Positions 19,301-29,830 of a stretch of DNA of 64,000 nucleotides are shown here, piece after piece. The translations under genes and the position numbers were made by a program. The notes under the pieces are model-generated. The model was not told the origin of the DNA. It saw only the letters and a list, made by a program, of their open reading frames with translations, and searched no databases. How positions within the stretch are numbered: the stretch's first letter is position 1; every line of letters starts with the position of its first letter. The stretch spans positions 62,001 through 126,000 of the forward strand of contig NW_025930368.1 in NCBI RefSeq assembly GCF_000764305.2, given 5' to 3'. The DNA comes from Hyalella azteca (Eukaryota > Arthropoda > Malacostraca > Amphipoda > Hyalellidae).

Positions 19301-22300
19301 AAAAGCATAAAGTGTGTCTGATCTATGCATGGGTGGCAGGTAAAAAATCAAATGAGTAACTTGATACCTACAATGAGACATAGTTCTACATGCTCGAGTT
19401 TCACTTTAAAATGAGCAGCTTGGAGGCATCCAATTAATTTTCATGAGTCAAATGAAGGTCACAATATTTTAATACAAGTGCCCTAATTCCCAGCCAGCCT
19501 TAAATGTGCAAACTTTTGAGACAATCTTATATTGGTGCTTAATTTTACAGAATTCCAAGACACAATCTTTAGCAAGATGCCACTGTGACAAAATGAATAC
19601 AGACTCACCATGTCTACAGTGACCTGACCAACAGGAGTCTTGCCATGCTGCTTTCTAAATTCTTTAACTTCAGCCTGCATTGCAGGAACTTTTTCCATCA
19701 TGACATCTTTAAGGCTGGAGCTTTCAGTTGAGTAGGGTTGAGCTCGGGTGCTGCATGACAAGGGACACACAGCCTGCAATATGATTAGTTATGATTTTAG
19801 GGATTATGGAGTTTCTTTTTAATGGATATAAATTTCTAATATATCTAGGTTCTTAGAAAAAATTTATTATGTCATCAACTTTTGCAGGCCATAATGGATG
19901 AAAAGGGCCATGTGCTCCCATTTATACTGGCAATAGATTCATACCACATGATGTTCACTTCAACTTGTGTTCAAACTCAAATACTAGTATTGACCTTTTT
20001 AAATCAATCATTACAGGCATGAGGAATAGAGTAAGTTAATTTTCAGTTGTTCATGGTCATTGATGACTAGTAAACAAATCACCATTTATTTATAAAAATG
20101 CTTGAATAAAAAATATAGATAGAATTAATTTCAATGAAAAACCATGCACTTCTGCATTCCCTTGAAATTTCCACAAATTAGGTTACAATCACTTCCAGGT
20201 TGTTTGCATCTGTTGATTGAGAGTGATGGTAATAATATTGAATGAAGAGCAAACAACATAGCAAGTTAGCAATAAAGAATGTGGTGGTTCACACAGTCTT
20301 TCCTACACTGACACATGATCACCTTGATGACTGTTGTGTTGTGCATGACATAAATAATGCAGGTTTCATTGAAGACCAGAGAGTATTTCTTATTGACAAT
20401 TTTCTTATTGTTTTTCTCTATTCGGCGAATTAGGCTCTTGATAGGAACTGAAAAGTCAAATATCAGGTTTCCAAGGGACATTTTATTATAATTTTAATTA
20501 TACGACGTTTCGAATGTAACTTCATTCATTATCAAGTACAGAGGACGAGTTTTGCAACAAGTGAATTTGAAATTTTGAAATGACATTAGTACAAACATAG
20601 ATTTGTCAGGACGTTAAAATTGTTCTCGTAATTCAAGCTTTGATTCCAATCTGTATCCATAATACTCTATGTTTGTACTAATGTCATTTCAAAATTTCAA
20701 ATTCACTTGTTGCAAAACTCGTCCTCTGTACTTGATAATGAATGAAGTTACATTCGAAACGTCGTAAAATTGAAATTATAATAAAATGTCCCTTGGAAAC
20801 CTGATATTTGACTTTTCAGTTCCTATCAAGAGCCTAATTTGCCGAATAGAGAAAAACAATAAGAAAATTGTCAATAAGAAATACTCTCTGGTCTTCAATG
20901 AAACCTGCATTAAAGAAAATCTTCTGCCAAACTACACCAATGACATAAATAATGTGTATGAATCTTACTTCTGATGAATTTACAAAATTCTGGTGAACTG
21001 TGTATTCATCCATATCTACAAATAATTTCAAAATTTTGAGCTCCACCTTTGGAATTAGAAGGCTCATAATTCAGGGTCTTGGAATTGCAGCACTTTTCTT
21101 TGTCATATCTTCAGGTTTTATAACATGATATTGTGTATGAAAAGATTTTTATAATCCTTTGCCCACTTTTTGCTACTTAAGAGTTCAATTTCTTTTGTAT
21201 CAATTTGATCATTCTATTAATTAAATTTTTATATATTTTACATGCTTGAAGTGATGAAAAAAGGTGTTATTCCTCTAAATTTTTGTCAATAAAACTATGA
21301 TAAATTTAATTGTCATTTTCTAGTTGCAAATTTTCAAATGAAGTAAACCAATTGTATTATATATTGATTAGAAAAAATCAAACATGAATTTGTACCTATA
21401 CAAATATAACAATTTCTTTCTCATAAATTTTTTAACATACCGATTTTAGCATTCATAATGCCACTGAGAAAATATTAATTTTATTTCGAGTCAAGAGTGA
21501 GTCAGTACTATCTGTTTCTGTCAAAAAGCTGTTGCAAAGGTAACTGGATCCCAAATTTACAAATTTTGTTAAATTATCTTCAAATTCATGGTTTAAAGAT
21601 GGTGTCTATCCCAGTCCCACTACCTACTGATTTCTCAGTAGTCAATACGGTACTAAAATTCAAATACATACTATTCATTGACATTTATTTTCATGCAAAC
21701 TTTAATGAAAAAAATTTAATTTCATTTTTTCCTAAAGTGATCAAATTTCATAACTAAATAGCAAGTATATATAACTGAGAACAAATTCTGTCAGAGATTG
21801 TTAATTATTTTCAAATTAATGAATCATTGTGGCAAAGCTGCCAAAGCAAAGAGTTTTTTAGACTCTCCCTCAAGTTCATTTTTGAGTCCTATAAGTAGTC
21901 CAGCAAAGTATCATGGATACCAGCAATACAGCATTATCATACATAAGAATTTGGTTTAAATATTGAGTCAACAAAGAAATGAAAAATGAACTGATTCTAA
22001 AAAATCTCTGGTTTGTCACTACTCACTATGCAGTATGCATTGAATGTTAATTAGGTAGCTAAGATAGTGGTAGGCCTAGATTGATCATTGATATTAACAT
22101 AATTTTTTATTTCAGCTTAATTGAGTTAATATTTAAATTGAGGCCTTCAAATGCAAATTTTGTCTTAAATTCCATTACCCAATACTCAACAGGTACTAGC
22201 CTACTTATTGGCTATTGTCCAAGTTGCATAACTATAACTAGTAGCTATAAGTGCAAGCCATAAGTTACTAGGTAGGTAAATATATTGTAATTTATGAGAA

Positions 22301-22653
22301 GAAAATTCAAATTAAAAATTTTTAACAATTAATTTTTGACTGCATGTTGCTGATAACAGTCATAGAAAAAGCATTCCAACAACAGGAAATGCTGCTAGTC
22401 CTACAGTCCTACTTCACGAAATGAAACTTCGATGCCATCAATCTTGCCACATTATGCCTACACAGAGCTCAGCTGACAACGATCCCAGTCATGAGATCAA
22501 ATCAAAACAATCGTAGCCTAGTTAGGACCAACTGAGCACCTTCGCCGGCTGCTTTCACCCATTATTTTTTCAAGTATAAAATAATCAATAAAAATAGCAA
22601 CGTACCTGAGGGGAGCTCAAGGCCTTCGACACAACATTCCGAAAAAGAGACAT
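16350..22653 (-). CDS. CS: Citrate synthase, mitochondrial, 8 exons
   Basis: Coding exons (- strand, 5' to 3'): 22653-22606, 19773-19609, 19224-18838, 18334-18135, 17850-17718, 17412-17314, 17001-16897, 16628-16350. All have GT-AG borders and compatible phases, and together give 471 aa (animal enzymes are about 465). It condenses oxaloacetate and acetyl-CoA to citrate, the first step of the TCA cycle in the mitochondrial matrix. Seen: a basic, Ser-rich N-terminal targeting sequence ([16 protein letters not shown]), [43 protein letters not shown], and the catalytic triad His305 (GPLHGLANQ), His351 ([10 protein letters not shown]) and Asp406 (PNVDAHSG). Each sits at the position expected from animal enzymes. 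The gene appears intact. Exon 1 encodes only the start of the targeting peptide and is separated by a 2.8-kb intron rich in repeats. Confidence 0.97.
18373..18607 (-). repeat. Short hairpin repeat (GCGCATTTTCTC family), copy 1
   Basis: Lies in a citrate synthase intron (between exons 3 and 4). On the - strand it runs from TTTTTAGCGCATTTTCTC to GAGTTATATTTTTTT and contains a CCGTCCGT-type tract. An extra ~80 bp sits between the two halves compared with the copies at 40.9, 52.5 and 56.0 kb. Confidence 0.8.
20356..20912. repeat. Large near-perfect inverted repeat in citrate synthase intron 1
   Basis: Arms 20356-20600 and 20667-20912 (about 245 bp each) are inverted copies differing at very few sites, around a 66-bp loop. 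Each arm contains CATTCGAAACGT preceded by a TTGATAATGAATG stretch. This resembles the 3' half of a hammerhead ribozyme core (CTGANGA, stem II, GAAAC), although the first box is degenerate. Each arm also holds an open stretch starting [19 protein letters not shown] diverged single-arm relative lies at about 38370-38550. It is likely a retroelement end in head-to-head arrangement. Penelope-like is possible but unproven. Confidence 0.7.
21840..22015 (-). repeat. Dispersed repeat, copy in citrate synthase intron 1
   Basis: On the - strand this matches about 60030-60210 (+) over some 170 bp. Shared blocks include TAGAATCAGTTCATTTTT, TTATAGGACTCAAAAATGAA and GAGGGAGAGTCTAAAAAACT. No coding content is visible. 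The family is unknown. Confidence 0.7.
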
Positions 22654-24990
22654 GCCTGCTGAAAATAGTAAAAAAATAAATAATTTTACTGGAGCGCCGC
22701 GCAGCCAACCCTGGCACTGTCAGTCTAGAAATGAGTGTGATGTTAGGACAAGGTCACGTGACAGAATTCAGGACTACCAATCGCAAACTAAGATCAAATA
22801 TCGGCAGCGTAATTTTTTTATCCCCACAACAATTTTAAATCGGGACTACTATATTCCGTATCACCACCAATTATCTGAGATATATTATTGATTGGAACCC
22901 GAACCGCTCTACATAAATTTGTTATCACGATGACATAATAAACTTACGTAAGCGGTTCCGACCTAATCACAGGGATTTATTCGAATCAAATAATGGAAAA
23001 AAGTTGAAAACAGATTATTTATTCCGGTTTCAGGATTACAGATTAAATTTCAAATTTAAATGAAATAATGAAATTATTTAAACTTGTATTCCGATTAGAA
23101 GAAAGTCGTGAGACATAGGTGCGATTACCGAACTAATGACAATTTGTTCTGATAATTCGCCCTGATGTATCTCCGTACAATTAGGATTCTACTAATATTC
23201 TGTTAAAATCAGCCCGAACAATCCTCAATGAAATCGATGATATCTCACATTTTAGGCCAGTCCCAAGTACTCCTTATGATAAATTTATCCCCCTGATCAT
23301 GTAAATGCTAATGATACGGCCTCTGTGGTTGCTGCATTGATCAGAAATGGCGGCCGCAGCTCTTTAGGAATGATAATGATAGGACAAGAAGGCATTTTCA
23401 TTTATATAATAATATTTATTCTACAGACATTGATAACTGATCAATTTTTTACAATGCATGTTACTAAGATCAATTACAATCTCTAACTCGATTAAAAAAC
23501 GAATTCTCTAATTATATATACATACTGAGAGAGACGGCTGAGCACTGTTAATAAAAAATATTTGCATCTATCAAATAGTCTATGATAAAAATATTCTGCG
23601 GCAAACTGTGGAAGAGAATTTTTTCAATACATTTTTCGCAATTATATCTAACTTGACCCCACTTTCTTTCATTGTCTTTATGGTACATGTGTTTGGACCT
23701 TATGAGATCATCAACTATACTTTAAAAAAATAGAGCAATACATTATTTTTATATTTAACGCTGATCCCAGATATGAAAACCGATATTCACTAGTATTAAT
23801 GCTACCTGTGTTTTATCAAAGACTACCTGAATTAAAAAATTATATACATATATATGTATCATTCTTATTGGTGACATAACATTGAGAAACCCTAATCAGC
23901 CATTAAAATTTAATTTAAGATTAAAATCACTGTGAAATGTATGTTATAATATACAGTTTGTTGGGCGACAAACACTAAATTATTGTCCTTTTCTTTCATA
24001 TGAATAATAGTAGTGTCGCATCTTCAATTTCGCTCATAAGTAGAGGTCCATTTTACTTGATTGAACTACTGCAATTAGAATTTTCCGTGGCCGTGCTAAG
24101 AAAAAGTTTAAGCTGGTGAATAGTCACGGACTACAGCGAAGCTTGCTATTTAGCAATGGTTATAGTATTTTACGGACTTGTGCCGACAGCACAGACAACG
24201 CAAATAACAATAATGAGACCTGCGACAGAGATGTTGATGGTTGCTTATATTTAACGAATAATCTTAATTAGAGAGACGTGAATGATGTTCAGGTTATTGT
24301 TTATGTCTAGCAAATAACCTCAATCAGACAAGCGCCAATGATGTTCGTTTTAATATTTACTTATTATGATCTCGAGGAGTCGCCATACATTCGATTGGAT
24401 ATACAACAATTTATTCACAATAGCACCTCTAAACTCAAGTTATTAAATAACATCAACCCTTCTGAATTTTCTGTGTGCTTGTCAGAAGTATGTAGCTTAT
24501 CACCTACGTATCACAAGATGCTCTGACATGCTCCTGATATCTTATCACTAAAGAACCATCGCGAATCACGATCAAGCGTCCACAAGGCTTGACATGCCAA
24601 GCGACGATTAAATGATCGCTGCTTTCAGTCGAATAGAATACATGATTAGAGTGACATTATAGGATCTCGATGGATAATACACGAATAAACCATAATTATT
24701 ACCCTTCAGCGAGTAAACATTTTAATTAATTGTCAATTAAATCTCCATATAAATCTAAGGCGATATTGAAACGTATACTCAAAATATTTCGCCGAATCAG
24801 ACAATTATTAGTAGCAGCCCGAGAATAGCATATATAAGAAGCCGAACCAAGTTATTTTAGTTATTTATTTTAGTTTTAGTTATTGGTCGCTGATTTGTTT
24901 TCAACTGCAAACATGTTAAATGTCAAGTGCATTGCACTCCAACATGACAAACGTATTAAGCTGTTTTCTGACCAAAAGATAACTGGGTTT
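22654..24990. other. Upstream of citrate synthase, no gene recognised
   Basis: The citrate synthase promoter should lie just above 22653. A CpG-containing patch at about 22690-22760 precedes AT-rich DNA. No TATA box was assigned. Beyond 23.4 kb I see nothing coding. Confidence 0.45.
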
Positions 24991-25010
24991 TAATTATTAC
25001 ACAAATTTAA

Positions 25011-25247
25011 CCCTTTAGCGGCCAATTTTCGTGCGAGATCATAACACCACTTTGCATCCATACATTATTGATAAAATTTATTATTTGAACAAATTTGACA
25101 GGTGACATATATGTCCACCTGGTCATAGCGCAGGCAGAAATTAAATGTGACATATTTGTCCAATTGCACGAATAAGCTTCGTTGATAACCAAAAAACGGC
25201 ATTTTGAGAGGCGACATAGAAAGTACGTACAGCTATACGCTTTAGGG
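25011..25247. mobile_element. piggyBac-like MITE
   Basis: A 237-bp element flanked on both sides by TTAA (25007-25010 and 25248-25251), the piggyBac target duplication. Ends: CCCTTTAGCGG on the left; the right end read inward is CCCTAAAGCGTAT. Internal GACATATATGTCC and GACATATTTGTCC motifs repeat. It has no transposase, so it is non-autonomous. Confidence 0.72.
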
Positions 25248-25796
25248 TTAAATAACATCGTCGTGCGCTTGCGCCGTATGTTCATACTCTACCGTCATGA
25301 CTTTATTGTTCAAAAAATTAAAACAATTAATTATATCATTATTTTCCTAAATCGCATATTAAAAATATTTTGATTGCAAATAAATTCCAGGAAGTCATCC
25401 TAGCATCGCATACAGTTTATATCCGCTTAAATTGTTAATAGATAATTGATTTAACCACAATGTTACTTTGCTAACCTATTTGTTATTTAGGTTTTAATCT
25501 TCGCCGTATGAATTTTGATCGAGTATACATGTATGTATACTTGAATGTTTTCAGTGAATTATGCTACATATACTTAGCATTTTCTTTTGTAATACTTGGT
25601 CAAAAATTTTTATAATCACACTCATACTCTCAGAATACAAAAGATTTAAATTCAAACAACTACTCCAAGATCCAAAACATAAACCAAGTCATGAGATTAC
25701 TTCTCTCTAATTCAAGCTACTTTGATGTAATAAAGCTCAAAGATTGTTAACAATGAAGCATAAAACATGTCGTCTTTACAACGAAAAACCCAAATA

Positions 25797-25995
25797 ACAT
25801 CAAAGACTTGGTCATGTACAGCTCGCACATCAAAGGCTCGGTCATGCACAGCTTGCACATCAAAGACTTGGTTGTGTGCAGCTTGCACATCAAAGGCTTG
25901 GTTGTGTGCAGCTTGCACATCAAAGGCTTGGTCATGCACAGCTTGCACATCAAAGGCTTGGTTGTGTGCAGCTCGCACATCAAAGGCTTGGTTTT
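25797..25995. repeat. 30-bp minisatellite
   Basis: About six and a half copies of a 30-bp unit (CAGCTTGCACATCAAAGGCT then TGGTTGTGTG). Two unit types alternate: TCATGCAC and TTGTGTGC. Because 30 is divisible by 3 and the unit lacks stops in several frames, overlapping open frames arise on both strands. I do not regard them as genes. Confidence 0.9.
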
Positions 25996-26101
25996 TTAGG
26001 GTACATCTAGAATATCAAGGTGACTGTATTTGCCAAGGTGATTGTAGCATTTATCTAATATTTGTAAAAAAGTTTCAGTACAACCAGACATAAAAAATTT
26101 A

Positions 26102-26300
26102 GCAGAAGTAGATCTCAATAGCAATTGCCGGCCAAAAACGTCAAGCAGACGTAGATCTTAGTAACATTTGCCGATCAAAAACGTTTTCAAACTCTGATTT
26201 CAGTTGCATTTTCTGGCCAAAAACGTTGAGCAGACGTACATCTCATTTTCTCTTGCAGGACAAAAAATGTTTAAATAACGTAGATCTCAGTTGCACCTGC
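26102..26300 (-). repeat. 43-bp tandem repeat overlapping the 3' end of the Cys-rich gene
   Basis: Four to five diverged units, with starts near 26102, 26145, 26190, 26230 and 26270. On the - strand the unit reads GGCAAATGCAACTGAGATCT followed by ACGTCTGC. The unit nearest the gene overlaps its last codons and stop (GRCN-stop). The downstream units therefore look like duplications of the coding 3' end carried into the 3' UTR. Confidence 0.7.
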
Positions 26301-28913
26301 CGAAAGCGGCGCCGCAGAAGGGCTGGAGTGCAGGCTGGTCACAAGCCTGGCATGCTCGGGCTAGAGGTCGACAGCACAAGTAATGTTCCCGACAACACTT
26401 GGGCCACAGGTCCGGCGACATGTTACCGCACTGCTGACACTCGTGGCAGAAACCTGCACGCGTTAAATGATGAAGTCTAGGATGTCATCAAGCTATGCTT
26501 CAACAAAGAAAATAAAATGATCGCAAGTAACAGCTGTGTATGCCGTGGTATAATTTTTTTAAATTGATCTTAAGCACCAGAATTCTTGAATAATGAAAAG
26601 TTTCAAGTTCATTTTGGTTGAAAAAATGATCCTGATAAAAGTACAGCTTAATTTTGCATAAATACCTTTGATAAATGCAAGAAGAGTAGGGAGAAAAATC
26701 ATGGACAAACTCATAATTAAATCCTCTAAAAGGCATACGAGTGCATTCAACCACCACGCAATTAATCATGAGTCTATTTTCAAATGAATCCATTTTTCAT
26801 ACTAAAATGACACTTGGTCGAGCGTTTTTCTCTTGTTACCTGTTCAAGCGCTAAGATCATACAGGTAGCATTCGTTATATTTGTCGTCTGTGGCACAGTT
26901 TGAAATTCACGTGACAATTAATGGAATACTCTTGTTTTTCTTTAACATGTTATGAGTCTGTGTGCTTGTGTTTATGAAACTCTAAGATTGATTCCTTTTA
27001 GCTTGTGGTTAAGTTTGGGTTTGTGGTTCCCTTCGTTGAACAAATCATATGCGGGCAAGATTTTTTAGAAATAATTTAGATACAATCCATTGAAACGATG
27101 CTAAAATATAGGAATTTAATGATCAACTTGAAGAAGAAATATTATTAATATCGTCGTCATTCGCTGCCTTATATTTATTAAACTCTGGATCAGAAATCGA
27201 ATCGACCCATACAAACAGCATTTTCTGAGATCATCCGCAAAATTATTATACTCAAAGTAATTTTTTCAATAGAATAAATCTAAAACCCAAATTCAATTGT
27301 GATGATCACACATTTGGGTTCTGGGTCATCGTTCGAATGGCCTATCATAAATTCTTCCGAGTGATCGGCAGACATTCCTATGGAAAATTTTCAACATTTT
27401 CAATTTCTTTAGAATTCTCATTTTTGCTTATTTTTCTCCAGTCTATAACGTTTTTATTAACGGTCATGACTATTTCTGATCCACAATCTCAGGACTAACC
27501 TGAAGTGCAGGACATAGCGGTGGTGGCGAGATGCTTACGACAGGCGTCGCCGTTGACGCCGCGAGCGCAGATGCTCTGGCCGACCAAGTTGTCTCTCTGG
27601 AACACGAAATAGTATCAGCAAACTTCCGTTACCGGCTGGGCAACGCCTAACAATATCAGCGAACTTCCGTTACCGGCTGGCGGCTGGGCAACACCGAAAC
27701 AGTGTCAGCAACTTCTGTTAACCGCTGGTCAACAAAAAAAAGTATCTGCAAACTTTCGTTACCTCCTATGCAGAAAAGGCCCAGCCATACGGACATCGGT
27801 AAAGGACTCGGCTGAATTTTCATGTAACAATGGTTTCATTCCAATCCGGGATTGGCATAATGATATAGAAATTTAAAAAAAGTAAGGAAAAAATTAGTTA
27901 CTAATTTTTGCTTGAAATGGTAGTCAAGAAAATTTTCGCCATTATTTGCCATAAAAACATTTTGTTGGATGTAGGTTTGCAAGGAGCTGCAGATATGAAG
28001 AAGTGTTTGTATGATGAAATTTGACCTCGAATTTCAACTTAGTTTATTAGACTAAAATTTCTAGACAATTAGTAGCAAATATTTTTTCTTTCCGTCTGCA
28101 GACATTTAGAACTATTGAGATTCTCAAGCTAAGATTGCGACTATTTATTTGGCATAATTCTTCTTCATTTCTGTGCTACTCGACCACGAGGAGATAAATA
28201 TTTGCCTGCCATAACTAATCAAATATTCAGCTAAATTGTAGACTAACCACATCAAATACTTCGTTGGTCTCAGTGGTGGTGGAGGGAGGCCTGGTGATAG
28301 GGTCCCGTGGAACCAAGTCCTGTTCACGCCCCCTGGAGCTCACGTCGAAGCTTGCCTTGACAGTCTCGTCTCCCTGGGGCGGACTTCCTCTGTTACGGAT
28401 TGGTACCGTGGCCTGCGGCCTGGGAGTCGCTGCTCTACTGGTTTCTCTAGCGTCGCTAGGGATTTCTATTTGAGAAGCTTGAGGTCTCCCTGGCTCTCTT
28501 GCAGGAACTGTTCTAGCGGGAGTCACAGATGGTGCAATAGGAGCCCCTCGAGATGTGATTATCGGGTTGGGAGCTGGTGCTTCACGTAAAGGTGCAGGCC
28601 GCGCGGAAACGCTGCCAGATGGCGATGCTGATGTGGAAGATCGACTCCTAGCAGACGACGACTGAGGAGTGGCAACCCGCGACGACGAAAAAAAGTCTTC
28701 GAAATTGGCAGGCGAAGATCCTCGAATTCGAGTCGATGGTTGGTTGCTGAAGGTTGCTGTAAATGGGTTGGGATTTTGCGAAGAAGTGGATGCCGATGCG
28801 GAACGTTGAGAGTCAAAAGCGGGAATGACGTCACTAGCTCCCAAACCAATGCCAAGGGAGAAGGTTTGCGCGGACGTCATCGAAAAGAGCGAGACTAAAG
28901 TGACGAGTAGCAT
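26287..28913 (-). CDS. Secreted cysteine-rich protein, family not recognised
   Basis: Coding exons (- strand): 28913-28248, 27596-27500, 26453-26287. Donors are GTG|gttagt and TCAG|gttagt; acceptors are ttccag and gtgcag. Phases 0 and 1 join correctly to 309 aa ending in TGA. Residues 1-15 form a clear signal peptide (MLLVTLVSLFSMTSA). Residues ~16-222 are low in complexity (Ser, Pro, Arg, Thr, Ala) and probably disordered. Residues ~231-308 hold 14 cysteines in a compact pattern including CHECQQCG, MSPDLWPKCC, LCC, ACQAC and FCGAAFGRC. The even number suggests seven disulfides. An acceptor at 28944 (ttgttcag) implies a noncoding 5' exon further upstream. Function is unknown. An extracellular or cuticle-associated role would fit but is only a guess. 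The exon-level model rests on splice and phase logic without transcript support. Confidence 0.78.
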
Positions 28914-29509
28914 GGTGGATCCTCTACAGGAGCGCTGTCAGATCTGAACAAAAAGTGAAGAAGCATCATAAATTGAGATATGAAAAAAAACATTAATTAT
29001 TTTAAGAACCACCTAATAAGATTCATTTTCATACAGAATAACAGCACGGGAATCTAGAATAATGAAAATTTCCAAAAATAGTTAAAATAATTTAGAATGA
29101 TCTACAAGTGAAAGCCACATTAGTAAGAAATTATATTCCAAAAATTTATTAATATATTAGCAGCATGCGAATCTACTGAAACAAAATTTGCTAAAAGTGT
29201 CCACAAAAAGCGTTAAAACGTTCCAAAAATGAATGCCACATTGTAATAAATTATGCTGTAATAATTTAACCATAAAATTGTTTTTACGATTATATTTTTA
29301 TGTTGTGAACCCGTCGAGCGCACTTGTATCGGTCTTTAGACACTCTAAATGATTCCATTCTTGCCGTTACTAGAAAGTTCGGATGTTTTCGGCATCATTA
29401 GCATTGGGAACGTACGAGCAAAAACCACACCACAAATTCATATAAAGTCAACTGAAACCCGCTCATCATAGCAAAGAGGAGAGAATTAAATGTATTTACA
29501 GGCAGCCCT

Positions 29510-29830
29510 CCTTGTGACCTTGACCGCAGCTGCTGCTGCTTTAGTACTGCAGTTATTGCAGCTGCTTGATGGCTGCAGCTCATGCTGCTTGATGCAGGAA
29601 AAGTAGGCTACTGTAGTTATTGCAGCTGCTTACTGCTCGTGCTGCTTGATGATGTAGTAGCCATAAGACTGCTTCGGTTGTTACAGCTGGTTGATGGCTG
29701 CAGCTCGTTTTGCTTGACGCTGCAGCTGTAGTATGGCTCATGCAGTTATTGCTGCTGCTATCAGCTCATGTTGCTAGTCTCTTTAATGCTACAGCAGTGA
29801 GTGCTGCTGCTGGCGAACTACAATGATGAC
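29510..29830. repeat. GCTGCA-rich low-complexity tract
   Basis: Irregular repetition of GCAGCTGCTTGATG-like words with many CAGCTG palindromes. No consistent period and no coding pattern. It lies upstream of the Cys-rich gene, on the side where its missing 5' exon should be. Confidence 0.6.

Noticed and set aside
25712..26093. Repeat proteins on both strands
   Set aside because: By-product of a 30-bp minisatellite lacking stops.
28264..28473. 69-aa + strand frame
   Set aside because: Antisense shadow of exon 1 of the Cys-rich gene.
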